Shown here piece by piece: positions 22,961-34,962 of a DNA stretch of 64,000 nt. Where the stretch lies: NCBI GenBank assembly GCA_050084985.1, contig JBITNC010000001.1:216256001-216320000 (forward strand), written 5' to 3'. Source of the stretch: Nageia nagi. Taxonomy: Eukaryota > Pinophyta. Below the pieces are notes generated by a model. The model had not been told where the DNA came from and made no database searches. It worked only from the letters and a program-made list of their open reading frames with translations. The position numbers were made by a program, and so were the translations under genes. Position 1 is the stretch's first letter. Every line of letters starts with the position of its first letter.

Positions 22961-23877
22961 AGAGTACTTTTTATGAAAAAAATTATATTTTTATAAATAA
23001 ATTACATTTTTACATAGAAAATAACATTTTCTCTATAGAAAATATTATATGTTTTATTAGGATAGATTACACTATAATAAGAAAAATTAAATTTTCTTAG
23101 AAAAATTATATGTTTGTAGAAAATATTATATTTTTATATAAACACATTATGTTTTATAAAAAAAGTTGTATTTTATTGAAAATATTATTTTTTTATTTAA
23201 AAAAATAATCTTTTAACTATAAAAATTATATTTTTTTATAAAATATAGGTTTTATAAAAATTAAATACATTTTCGTAAAAAAATATTACATTTCTATAAA
23301 AATGCTTGATGTAGAATACACATGGAACCACCTTTTAAATTTTAAGCCAAATAAATAAAATAATTAAAAGTTATGGCTCTAGCAAGGTGTATCATTTTTT
23401 CTAGAGCATGTATAATTAAATTTAGTTTGTAATTTTGATAATTTCTATAAGATAATAATTTTATTTATACAAATATAATTTTTTCTATAATAATATAATA
23501 TTATTCTATAAAAATATAATATTTTATAAAAAACATAATTTCTTTTAATAAAAATATAATTTTCATAGATAAAAATGTGTTTATTAGAGACAAAAATGTA
23601 ATGCTTTCTATAAAAATGTAATATTTTTCTATTAAAATGTAATATTTTCTAATAAAATGTAATTATTTTATAAAAATATATAATTATTTTATTAAAATCT
23701 AAATTTGTACTATAAAAATATATTATGTTTATAAAAATATATTTTCTCTATTAGAATATAAATATTTTACAAGTAATTTGCATAGTTGCATTATTTTAAG
23801 CAAGTATAAAAGAAGCACATGTCATAGCAGTAAAACAAATCTTACAGTATCTCAAAAGAATATTGTATTATAGTATT

Positions 23878-24225
23878 TGGTACTCAAAAGGTAAGGATTT
23901 CATACTTATTTCATATTTGGATGTTGATTAGGTTGGTTACATGGATGATAAGAAGAACACCAATGAAGGTGTATTTTATCTTTTATGATAGACTTGTAGC
24001 ATGGCATAGCAAGAAGAAATAGTCATTATCCTTATCCATAATAGAGGTATAATATATTGAAGTGGTATCATGTTGCACCTAAATACTTTGGATGAATAAA
24101 CTCTATAAGATATTAGTATTCATTTCAATGAGCCTATATTACTAAATTATGATAATACAAGTGTTATAATCATTTAAAGAATCTAGTAATGCACTCCCAC
24201 ATGAAACACCTTACCAAAGTAGAGG
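23878..24225 (+). pseudogene. Copia RNase H fragment, array copy 5
   Basis: WYSKGKDFILISYLDVD (first part of the motif), then GYMDDKKNTNEGVFY, AWHSKKK.SLSLSIIEV and VVSCCT are readable. The upstream 110 bp reads as the LRYLK.I.YY lead-in typical before copia RNase H. Confidence 0.82.
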
Positions 24226-25071
24226 TAATAATTTTATAAGAAAGAGTAATTATTTTTATAAATATTTAATCTTTTCTAAAAATAACATAATTTATTTTGT
24301 AAAACTATAATTTTTTCCATTAATATTTAACTTTAAAAGAAAAAAATAAAATTTTTAAAGATAAAAATGTAATGCTTTCTAAAAAAATGTAATATTTTTC
24401 TATTAAAATGTAATATTTTCTATTTAAATGTAATCATTTTATAAAAATATGGTTTTTATAGATAAAAACATAATTTTCAAAGATAAAAATGTAATGCTTT
24501 CTATAAAAATATAATATTTTTCTATTAAAATGTAATATTTTTTAATGAAATGTAATCATTTTATAAAAATTGGTTTTTGTAGATAAAAATTATTATTTAC
24601 TATAAAAATATATTCTTTTTATAAACAATATATTTTTTGTAGAAAAATGTAAATTATTTATAAATATTTATATTTCATTATAAAAATATAATCTTTCATA
24701 TAAAAAGAATAATTAAAAAAAATATATTTTAGGATAAAAATATAATATTTTTCTATAAAAATGTAATCTCTCCTATAAAATTATAATATTTTCTATAAAA
24801 AATATTTATGTTTTTTTTAAATATAATTTTTGTATAAAATGTAATATTTATATAAAAATGTAATTTTTATATTTAAAAAAGTTCTTTTTTATAAAAATAT
24901 AATATTTTTAATTAAAATGTAATCCTTACTATACAAATCTAATATGTTTATAAAAATATAGATATTTTATAAGTAATTTACATGGTTGCATGATTTCAAG
25001 CATGTACGAAAGAACACATGTCATATCAGTAAACCACATCTTTAGGTATCTCAAAAAAATGTATTAGAGTA

Positions 25072-25425
25072 TATGGTACCTACAAGGCTAGGATTTTATA
25101 CTTATTTCATATTTATGTTTTGATTGGGAAGGTTTACATGGATGAAAAGAAGAGCACCAATGGAGGTGCATTTTATCTCAATGATAGACTTGTAGCATGG
25201 CATACCAAGAAAAAATACTCATTATTCTTATCCATAATAGAGAAAGAATATATTGTAGTCATATCATGTTACACCTAAGTACTTTGAATGAAGAAAACTC
25301 TAAAATATTTTGGTATTCATTTCAATGAGCCTATTTCAGTAAATTATGATAATACAAGTTCTATAAACATTTCAAAGAATCTAGTAATACACTCCTATAT
25401 GAAAACATATTATGGAAGGATAGAT
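25072..25425 (+). pseudogene. Copia RNase H fragment, array copy 6
   Basis: The same domain is present with more frameshifts. GGAFYLNDRLVAWHTKKKYS, then LFLSIIEKEYIVVISC and a degraded CD...I segment are recognisable. Confidence 0.75.
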
Positions 25426-26649
25426 AATATTTTTATATAAAAGAGTACATTTTTATAAACAAATATTATGGATTTTAGAAAAATTACATTTTTAGAGAGA
25501 AAATTACATTTTTTATAAAATATATTATATTTTTTATTACAATAGATTACACTTTAATAAAAAAATTCATACAAAAATTAAATTTTTATAAAAAATATTA
25601 TATTTTTTATATAAAAGTATTAAGTTTTGTAAAAAATTACATTTTATGAAAATATTATATTTTTATTAAAAAATATTATAATTTTTAAAGAAAAAATGTA
25701 ATGGTTTCTATAAAAATGTAATTACATTTTATAGAAAATTGCATATTTTATGTTTTTATATAAATATTAGGTTTTATAAAAATAAAATAAATTTTTATAA
25801 AATAATATTAAATTTTATAAAAAAGTTAAATTTTTATATAAAAATTATATTTTTATATAAAAAATCGTTGATGCAGAATAGACACATAGAGCCACTTTTT
25901 AAATTTTAAGAACAACTAATAAAATAGATCAAAAATATTATATTTTTTATTAGTATAGATAACACTGTAATAGAAGTTAAATTTTCAAAGAAAAATTACA
26001 TTTTATAAAAAATATTATATTTTTATACTAACAAGCCTTTTAATTATATAATTTTTTATTTTTATATAAAAATATTAAGTTTTATAAAAAATTACATTTG
26101 ATAGAAAATATTATATGTTTATAAAAAATAGACTTTTACCTATAAAAATTATATTTTTTTGTAAAAAAATTAAGTTTTATAAAAATAAAATACTTTTTAA
26201 TATAAAAAATATTTGATGGAGAATAACACATGGAATAATCTTTTAAATTTCAAGGAAAATAGGCAAAACAATCTAAAGTTATAGCTCTGCGAAGGTACAT
26301 CATTGTTTTAGTGCATGCATAATTAAATTTCATTTGTAATTTTGATAGTTTCTAAAAAAATATTTTTTTTTTCTATACAAGTATATCTTTTTCTATAAAA
26401 ATATAATATTATTATATAAAAATGTAAATTTTATTATCCAAATGTAATATAAAATGTAAATTTTCTATAATATTATTCTATAAAAATGTAATTTTTTCAA
26501 AAATATAATTTTGTTCTATAAAATTATAATTTTTTTCATAAATATTTTACTTTTATTGATAAAAATATAATTTTTATAAATAACAATGTAATTTTTAGAA
26601 ATTAAAATATAATGCTTTCTATAATAGTCTAATATTTTTATTTTAAAAT

Positions 26650-28113
26650 GTAATAATAGGAATGTATATCATATATTCTTTTTCTTCTCATTAAAGGGAA
26701 GTCTTTTGAAATCTATAAGTCTCACATCCTAGTCAACATTTACTAATTATTTGATTAGAAATAATATGTGGCAACCAAATTTTAGATTGATTAACATATT
26801 ACATTAATAAGGTAGGTATGAGATGAAGTAAGAAATTTTTTAAATAAAAACAATTGGTAAAAGTTACTTTGATAATAGTGTAGTTGTTATGGTTAGTTAT
26901 GAGAAAGCCTTTAATGTTAAAAATGATTTATGTAAAGAAATGTCACTTGTTTAAATAGATAATATTTCTTACATTCTTAAATGAATAGAGATTAATTTCT
27001 TTAGAATAAAAGAGTTAGTTATGATTGAGGAAGGGAGGAATCAAATCCTCTTAAAAAATAGTTTTAATTCAATAGGAAGATTGTAAATAGACTCATTTAT
27101 ATAATTATCATAAATGAAAAAAAGGATGTCCTAATCCTTAAAATCTATACTATTCTTAATACACACATCAATTCTACATCGATCCTTGGAAAGAAGCTCT
27201 AAAAAAGATGATGATGACTCATCAAATATGCATTGAAGATCAATAAAGGTGTTTCTAAAATAAGGTGAAGATGTTTTAAAGAATAATTTTCTTTTCTTAT
27301 GACTTGTAAATAGGTCCTAATTATGCTTTAATAAAGTTATAATCCTATTTGTATCCTAAGATCATTTGTAAATATTATTTTTTCCCTTATGTTAACTTAT
27401 GCTTGTAATATCTAATGAAAGGTAGCTTCATGAAGTTTTAACAATGAATGGATAAACTTAAGAGATTCTTAAGTTAATAATTTATAGTTAATAACTATAT
27501 GTATCTTATTAATTCAATGTCTCTCATTCCTCTTACTTTTCTCATTCAATAATGGATACATGTTGAAATTGAATAGGGTTAACAATACCATTGAGTTTTC
27601 CTAACATAAATATAGTATGTAGCTATCATAAGATCATTTGATTTAATAGAAATCAAAAAAATATTATTTATCAAATATGTTTGAAAATATCTCTAAAATT
27701 AGGAGATCAATAGGGTTAATAACACTAATAAACTCTAATGGATTGGAAAAAGATCCCAACTTAAAATTATAGTTCCAAATTAAGGTTTGGATTAAATTAG
27801 GAAATATTAAAGAAATTAGGGATCAATTGGGAACTAATAGAATAGTTTGAAATCCTATGGGAACACTTGAAAATACTTGGATAGTTAAATAAGAAAAAAA
27901 GATTAACATGAAATAAAGACTAAGAAGGAAAACCCTAAGGAATTGATTCAACCAAAAAGAAACTTTTTGATTAATTTGATACTGATGATTGTATGGATTA
28001 TTTAGTAGTTGAACCTTCCCCACTAAACAACATTCCAAAATAATATTCTATGAAGTATAAACCACTTCACATGACACTTCCTTTATAGAATTAGCTAACT
28101 CTAGTGTCATCTT
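26650..28113 (+). repeat. Element A 5' LTR, left part (5'-truncated)
   Basis: The part aligns with 43193-44385 and then 62154-62420. It holds the uninterrupted E3 target: GGGAACTAATAGAATAG near 27829-27846 (across the line break), where the 3' LTR carries E3 after GGAAT. It ends where E2 begins at 28114. Confidence 0.88.
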
Positions 28114-28904
28114 TGTTATCACATAAAATTTATTTATGCATTTAAATAAATACATTTGCTTGCACTAATACACACTTAGAATATTTAATTTAATGATATT
28201 AATGTTTATCTTAAATATAATCATAATAGCAATAATTATCTTGAATATCATTATGTATTATGGACTAACCCTATTTATTTAGGTGCATGTTGACCTAAGG
28301 AGTAGGTCATATTATTATCTATATAAATAGAGATCTAATAGTAAGTCCATATCAAGAAAATACATGATCTTATATCTAGTCTTAATGGTGGTAATATTTT
28401 AAGTGTCTCTTGATGCCACCAATCAAGGCTATGGTTTGTGTACTTTCTTATGTGAGCTATTCTAACATTGATGATTTATCTAGATATCACATCATTGATT
28501 GAAATATCTATATGCAAATTATTAATTTGATCTAAAAGTAAATAGCACTCTAATGAGGACTAATGATGCTCCTTATTCATACTAAATATATCATTAACAC
28601 TTCTTTTGTATAATATATTGACCACACATGGTCCTTTTTCATGGTATTTCAAGTTATATCTTCTAGAGTAAGATTTCTCTATCATCCACATATCAAACAT
28701 ATCATTATTCTTTAGTGTTAGTTACACTTTATAAGGTAAGTATACAAATCATAGTTCTTGATTGGTATTGTCATCATAATTATAGAGTGTTTATATTCTT
28801 CATCTATTTATTTGTATGGTCTAAATTGCTATCCATAGCTTGAAATAGGTATTTTAAGTCTTATATTTATTTATTTATTTACATTCTCAAAATATTTGTA
28901 AACA
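28114..28904 (+). repeat. E2 5' LTR
   Basis: The LTR starts TGTTATCACATAAAA and ends TTTGTAAACA. TATATAAATAG lies at 28320-28330, and the palindrome-like site TGACCACACATGGTCC is at 28619-28634. Confidence 0.9.
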
Positions 28905-29599
28905 TTTAGTGAACCTTAACTTTTGAAAATATGAACAATTCATTAGATATTTTATCATTCAATCAATCAAAATTTGAATCAACTAAAAGAAAAATAAAAT
29001 AATAGAAATGTGTAACAATAATAAGAAAAAATGCTAGGTTAAATAAAAATAGTGTCCTTTTGGTTATCAAAACTAATTTTTTTGATGATGAATCTTATCA
29101 TGGAGATTTTAAAGATAATGATAAACTTGGTAAAATAAGCATAAATATAATAGAAAATTTAATCTTATCATGGGGACTTAGAAGATAATGAGAGCCCTAA
29201 AGGAGAAATAATCCAACCTTTTGAAAATAAATTTCAATTAGCTCTTTATCGATCTAAAAAATATAACAATATAAATCTAACAAAAGATAAATTAAGGTTA
29301 GTGCAATAATTCATAAAGATCCTTAGGATATTATATATGTTTACCAAATACCCTATCATACCTCATTCATTTCATATCATTTATGAATTTTTGATCAAAA
29401 ATAGTTCTAGGTCACCTTCTAGGATATTGCTAACTAAGCCACCCCTTTATTGTACACCTTAAAAAGTCAACATAGAACTATTTATGGTTTAAATCCTATT
29501 GAAATGGACCACCCATGGTCCATTTTTTCTATAGAAAGCCATGTTAATTTTTGTATGCTTTGTCCTTCCATCCTTAAGTAAAACTTTCATCAATCTGCA
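28905..29599 (+). other. E2 leader and possible gag N-terminus
   Basis: TTTAGTGAACC follows the LTR. The rest is too degraded to read as protein with confidence. A perfect copy of the palindrome GGACCACCCATGGTCC lies at 29506-29521. Confidence 0.45.
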
Positions 29600-31174
29600 T
29601 CATCCTTAACACTTGTGAAAAATTTAAAAAATTATGAATCAATAATACTAGAAGAAGCTAATTATGAACATTCAAATGATGATATGGTTGAGTTAAATGA
29701 TGAGTTATATAATGAAATAGAAATAGAATTTGGAATTAATCTTATAGCATAAGAAATTATCAATGCTTACCCTTACTAGTTAAATAGAAAAAAGAAATTA
29801 AAGAGATGAAAGTAAGGAAAATAATAGGCATATAATCTTATAGAAAAACTCAAATATGTATAATACAAGTAATCATAAGAGAGTTAGATAGTAAAATAAT
29901 TCAATAATAAAGAGATAAAAATGGGAGATTCACTCCTAAGAACCTAAATATAGGAATGAAAAATTAATTAAAAAACTTGATCCCCTAGAGAAAAATAATA
30001 ACAATGTAACTATTCAAAATGGAAAAGAAAAATTAGAAAAAAAAATGGCATAATTGAAATAAATGGATAAATAATTAAAGAGGCTAACATTATTAAGTAA
30101 ATAAAAATAAGGTGAAAAGTTAAATTAAAGGCATCCCTTTTATGCAAAAATAAAAGAGAAAACATGGAAAGGGGAAGACATAGATTTTTGTAAATATGAT
30201 GGCATTAATGATCCAAGGATACATATCACAATCTTTGAAGAAGTAGCTTGTAGTCATCAACATGATGAAGATATGTTAGCAAGATTATTTCAACTTAGTT
30301 TAGAGAAAGAATATTTTGAATGGTTTTATAGTCTTGAAAATCAAAGTATCATTAACTATGAGCAATTAAAATAAGAATTTATAAATCAATGTCAACACAA
30401 TATAAAAGGAAAACCCACCCTTATCAATTTAGCAAGAATGAGACAAGATGAGAACCAATAATTTAAGGAATTTGTAAAATCATGAAAGAAAATAGCCACA
30501 TTCATAAATTTAAATGAAAAAAATCTAAATCATATGTTGATAAAATCCCTTAGAGATGAGATGATATTGGAATTTTTCAACTATCTAGAGCAACCCGTCT
30601 CTAATATGATTATGTCCATGATTCAAAAAGAGAATCACCAAGTAAAAATTAGTTATTAGAAATCTAGAAGATAAGAAAAGAAACCATCAACTATGAAAAT
30701 GATAGCAACTATTACAATGGTGAAAGAAATATCTTATATGTCTAAGAATAAAACCCCTAGAGTAACACCAAAATTATAAAATATCATGATGAGTTGTTAC
30801 AAACATTACTTCAAAAGAATTTTATTCAACTACCACCCATGACTCAAAAGAACTATAGGTGGATTTTGTAAGTATCATAGAACTCATGGACATAAAACAT
30901 GTGAATGTAAAAAGTTTAAAGATGTTATCCAAGACTTGATAGACAAAAAAGTGATAATATTAAAAAATAAGAAGATAAGAAAAAGACTTATGTACATGCA
31001 AATAATGTGATATTGATGATTTATAAGAATCCCATATCACAACACAACATAACAATATTGTATACATAAGACAATTTGATGAAAAAGTCCACTATTAAAG
31101 GGGAAAAACAAGGAAAATATCAAAATGAAGCTAGTACTAGTGGGGGCATAAGACCCTCTAGTTATGTCATCTAG
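29600..31174 (+). pseudogene. gag: E2 gag, broken
   Basis: An acidic N-terminal part (ELNDELYNEIEIEFGINLI) lies near 29690-29750. The capsid-like domain starts near 30132: CKYDGINDPRIHITIFEEVA, LSLEKEYFEWFYSLENQSI, EFINQCQHNIKGKPTL and KSLRDEMILEFFNYL, in the order of E1 gag. A zinc-knuckle-like CKYHRTHGHKTCECKKFKDV is near 30865-30925. It ends with GGIRPSSYVI and TAG at 31172-31174, like the E1 tail. Several stops and frameshifts occur. No protease follows. Confidence 0.82.
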
Positions 31175-31569
31175 TAAACATATATGATCATACTAACACT
31201 AACAAAATTGATAGTAGGATAGATAAACTAATCAATGTCATGATGAAGAAAATGGGGGATAATTTTTATGTCATATCATGAGCATTAGTACTTCATTTTT
31301 ATCAAAAATAGACCACTTATGGTCCTCTTTTATAGCCAAATTTTATTAAACTAAAAATTAATGAATGCCCTTTGGCATGGAGTTTTAACTCCTGGATTGC
31401 TATATCTTTTTTAGGCCTCTTGGTGCAGAGTTTTAGCTCTCATATTATCATAAAATACATGTCATAAATAATAATGAAAATAAAAAAAATTCATATTTTA
31501 TATATTATAAAAAGGTTAATTATTTTACAAAATCTTAGCATGTCTAAATAATCATCATGTGCCTAAAAG

Positions 31570-33798
31570 TTATAGTCTCCTAGAAGGACCTTCTCCCCCT
31601 ATGCTAGAACTAGTAGCCCTAGTAGAGCCACTACCCTTGCACCTAGCCTTGTATTTCTCAACCCTCACTTTTTCTTCCTCCACTTGTCTCTTAGCCTTGC
31701 ATAACTACTTGTAAAGGTCTTGGATCTATATGTTGGATCTTTATAGATCTTAGTATAGTATAGTATAGTCTCCTCCTTTATATCATAACTTTTCTTGTAG
31801 ATCATTGATTTTAGCATTCTTTTGTTCTATGAGCTTATGTAGCTGGGCCATGTTTTGTTTAAAATATTCATCTATATATAACATAAAAATTACATATCAG
31901 TATTACATGCATTTTATAATTAAAATAAAAATATATATGTCAGATAAAAAGAATTTATGCTATCATCCTCCTTGTCATGTTTAGACACATTAGTGTCTCT
32001 CTATGTTAGGCTCATATTCATCCTATTCCAGGTTAGTCTCCTCATTATCATCATGATCACCATCTAGTGTCTTATCACATGTGTCATCCATACCATGTGA
32101 TCCCTATCTTATTGGTGTGTACCCTATGTGCCATTTTATTAGTGCCTCCTTTATGTCAAATACATCTCCCTCATACTTGGGTTGGTATACCTCATGTATA
32201 TATAGGTGGTGAGGAGTATGTCCTTACCACTAGTCCATGTAGTCCCTGGTATGCTCAATACCATCTATGTCTAGGTCATCCTCAAAGTTTGAGTCCTTAT
32301 TGGAGGATTTCCACTTGGAATCTTAATCTAGTACTAGCTAATAATCCTTTGGTATATCCCCACTATAGTAGTAGCATACTAATATCATATAATCATCTAG
32401 TATCCCTTGCTATATCTCAAACTATTAAAGTACTCACTCTAGCTTGTATGGCTCAACCAACACCCTACATGCCTAGATATATGTCAAGTGTCTCACCCAA
32501 GCTAGCTCATGCATATCTTTAATCCACTTTGGGGCATATCTATAGGGATGCTAGTACATCCATGATTCCTTGAGTGTGTCAAATCATATCCTCCATTCCT
32601 CTAGGTTAATATTATGAAATTTAGGACCATGTGTACTTTCCCATTACTACCATGTGGGCACATCATTAGTTAGATCTAGCAGTAGAGAGTTTGATCTAGA
32701 GATACCTATGTGATCATAGGCCTCCCCCCTCTTTCCATATTAGTGAATGCATACAAATCATGATATAAATATGCTAAAATAGATATGCATCATGCATATC
32801 ATTGCTCATTTTGGACTATGTCCATGACAATAGGCACCATACCCATAAGAAATATCTCATTGCTCTTATTTATATAGACAATAGTATCTAGTAGGTAAGT
32901 AATAAAAAGTTTCAATCATAGATTAGCTCATGTTGAGGGATCCTTTGGTACATGTCTCTTTAGGAAAAGTCCCCTCTTCCTATGTTTCACCTCATATAAG
33001 CTTATGATTCATATAGCCCACTCTTTTTCTCATTCCATGCTAGAAATGGGGACTATGTTCACTAGCTTACCTTTGATAGGCAACCTAGTGATCCTATAGA
33101 TATCTTTAAGTGTAACTATAATCTCCCTAGTAGGTAAGTGAAAGGTGTTGGAATTAGAATCCCACCTCTCCATAAAAGCTATCAACATATATTGATCATG
33201 ATAAATGTAATTAGTAAAGGCCAAATAGCTTAAGAAAATAGCCTTGAGTGTGCTCTAGCTCTTATATGACTAAGACCATTATTAGGTAACCATAAAAGTA
33301 GTACTCTTTCTAAAATCCCTCATATAATAGCTATTATATTGATACAAAATACCCAAAAAGTAATATTAGTTTTAGCTATTAATGCATTTTTGAGTTTTGT
33401 AGACTAGTAAAATAGGACCACCCATAATCCAAACTACAATAAAAAAGGACCACCCATGGTCCAAACTAGGGTAGAAGGGATCTCCAGTATCCTCTTCCTA
33501 TACAAAAAAATGATAGAATTTCATGATTAGGGTCATATATAAAATACCAACCTAATCATAGAGGTAGAAAAGTGAAAATCAATGCTAAAAGTTAAAAATG
33601 AAATCAAAGGTATTCTATTGAGTAAAACCCTAGGAATAGAATATTATACTTATAGAAAAACTATGTAGAAAAAAACATAGGAAAAATTAAGAATACACCA
33701 AAGAAAGATAGGTAAATATGATTTACTTGATGACTAATAGGAGAGTTCATCACTAAAGTAGCTCTGTATCCCTCTCAATGTGTAATCAATAAACCCAT
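31570..33798 (-). pseudogene. E2 antisense PMD gene, three exons, decayed splice sites
   Basis: Exon 1 is 33798-33727 (24 codons, MGLLITH...SPISHQ), matching E1 exon 1 in length and ending, with donor GTAAAT. The intron 1 acceptor, TTGTAG in E1, has become TTGTATC, so splicing should fail. Exon 2 carries AFMERWDSNSNTFHLPT and LKDIYRITRLPIKGKL, with an intact stretch of 64 codons at 33224-33030. The exon 2 donor has also changed (GATAGCATAA in place of GATGGTAACC). Exon 3 (31871-31570) is a coiled coil ending GGEGPSRRL and TAA, the same tail as E1. Frameshifts and stops are more frequent than in E1. The long + strand ORF at 32067-32522 is its shadow. Confidence 0.82.
33415..33493. promoter_or_regulatory. 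Cluster of 16-bp palindrome-like sites in PMD intron 1 (E2)
   Basis: Copies lie at 33415-33430, 33447-33462 (perfect GGACCACCCATGGTCC) and 33478-33493 (weak). The place matches the E1 cluster. Confidence 0.6.
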
Positions 33799-33941
33799 GA
33801 TAAGGAGATGTGAAAAAGAAGTAAAGGCAAATCATAGGTTGATAGTAGCAAAATTAGGAATAAGCACCCACTATACAAGTTCTCAAAACTCCTAAGCACT
33901 CTCCACTCTAAAAATACAAGTGATAATGAAAGGGTGTAACA

Positions 33942-33951
33942 CTTTTTTATA
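33942..33951 (-). promoter_or_regulatory. TATA box of the antisense PMD gene (E2)
   Basis: TATAAAAAAG reads on the - strand with its first T at 33951, 153 bp upstream of the ATG at 33798. The spacing is identical to E1. Confidence 0.72.
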
Positions 33952-34324
33952 GGATTTCAAGAGCACATATCTCTAGATAGTCTTGATTTACATACCTATG
34001 AATTACAAATAGGTAAATAAAATAATTATTCAAAATTAATAAGAAATACACTATTGTTCAAGTTTTTCAATTTTCAAAAATTTCTTAAGAAAATGACCAC
34101 CCATGACTTTCTTCTTATTAAGGACCATTAATGGTGTGCTTCTATCAAAATAGCCCACCTATGTTCCTTATTTTATCAAATTGAATATCTTGATTTACTA
34201 GATATGATAAAGAATTATCTATATGGCTATATCCTAGATCATATTTTGTTATATGCCTCTCAACATAGAAGTTTAGTTTCTACATTGATAGCATGGTTTA
34301 TCAACATGAAGTTTCAAGCTTTAT

Positions 34325-34590
34325 CACATATTATCATGCCTCTTGATGTAGAGTTTTAGCTTCCATCATCATATCATGCCTATTGGTGTAGAGTTTTAGC
34401 TTTCATCATCATATCATACCTCTTGATGTAGAGTTTTAGCTCTAATCATCATATCATATCTCTTGGTGTATAGTTTTAACTCTCATCATCATATTATGCC
34501 TCTTGGTGTAGAGTTTTAGCTCTCATCATTATATCATGCCTCTTGGTGTAGAATTTTAGCTCTCATATTATCATGCCTCTTGGTGTGGAT
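34325..34590 (+). repeat. 40-bp tandem repeat array (E2)
   Basis: Six to seven copies of a unit beginning ATATCATGCCTCTTGGTG and containing TAGAGTTTTAGCTCTCATC are present. It is the counterpart of the E1 41-bp array. A single related copy lies on the other side of the PMD gene at about 31410-31445. Confidence 0.9.
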
Positions 34591-34604
34591 TTGATCTACC
34601 ATTC

Positions 34605-34735
34605 TACTATAGTATGCTATTCATATGTGTGGTCATGTGTGATCATATGTGGTTATGTTTTATCATGTGTGGTCATGTATATTCATCTTTCATCATGTGT
34701 TGTCATGTGTGGTCATGTGTTATTAGTATTATGAT
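34605..34735 (+). repeat. TGTGGTCATG-rich stretch (E2)
   Basis: Degenerate TGTGGTCATG and TGTGATCATATG copies correspond to E1 6172-6380. Confidence 0.75.
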
Positions 34736-34962
34736 AAGGGGCAAATTAAAAAACATCATTGTAGGTATTTTGCTCAACCCATATATATCTTTTATAGGTT
34801 TTGCGATACTATAATGTTTGTTAGAATTTAGATTGATTAGTATTGGTATTATGCTTATCAATACCTATTAATACTTCATTACTATGATATCTTTATTTGT
34901 ACTTTGAATGAAAAATCTCAATGAACCTAGTGATATTAATTTTTCATCCAAAGTGGGGTATC

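Larger units (their letters stand above)
22592..26649 (+). repeat. AT-array block 4
   Basis: This is the longest uninterrupted array stretch, with RNase H fragments at 22597, 23878 and 25072, so the units are about 1.2-1.3 kb. Minisatellite blocks lie at 22960-23300 (ATTACATTTTTATAGAAAA sense), 23450-23770 and 24250-24960 (inverted), 25430-26215 (sense) and 26350-26649 (inverted). Spacers are at 23325-23450 and 26230-26350. In the 23878 unit the sense block and spacer are missing, which looks like recombination between AT blocks. Confidence 0.85.

Noticed and set aside
27823-28038. - strand ORF with a paralogue at 62230-62439
   Set aside because: Both are the same segment of element A's LTR. 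Similarity comes from the LTR pair, and the frame is short without known motifs.
32067-32522. 151-codon + strand ORF
   Set aside because: It lies opposite exon 2 of the E2 PMD gene, whose PMD motifs and exon structure are clear on the - strand. The + frame has no family signature.
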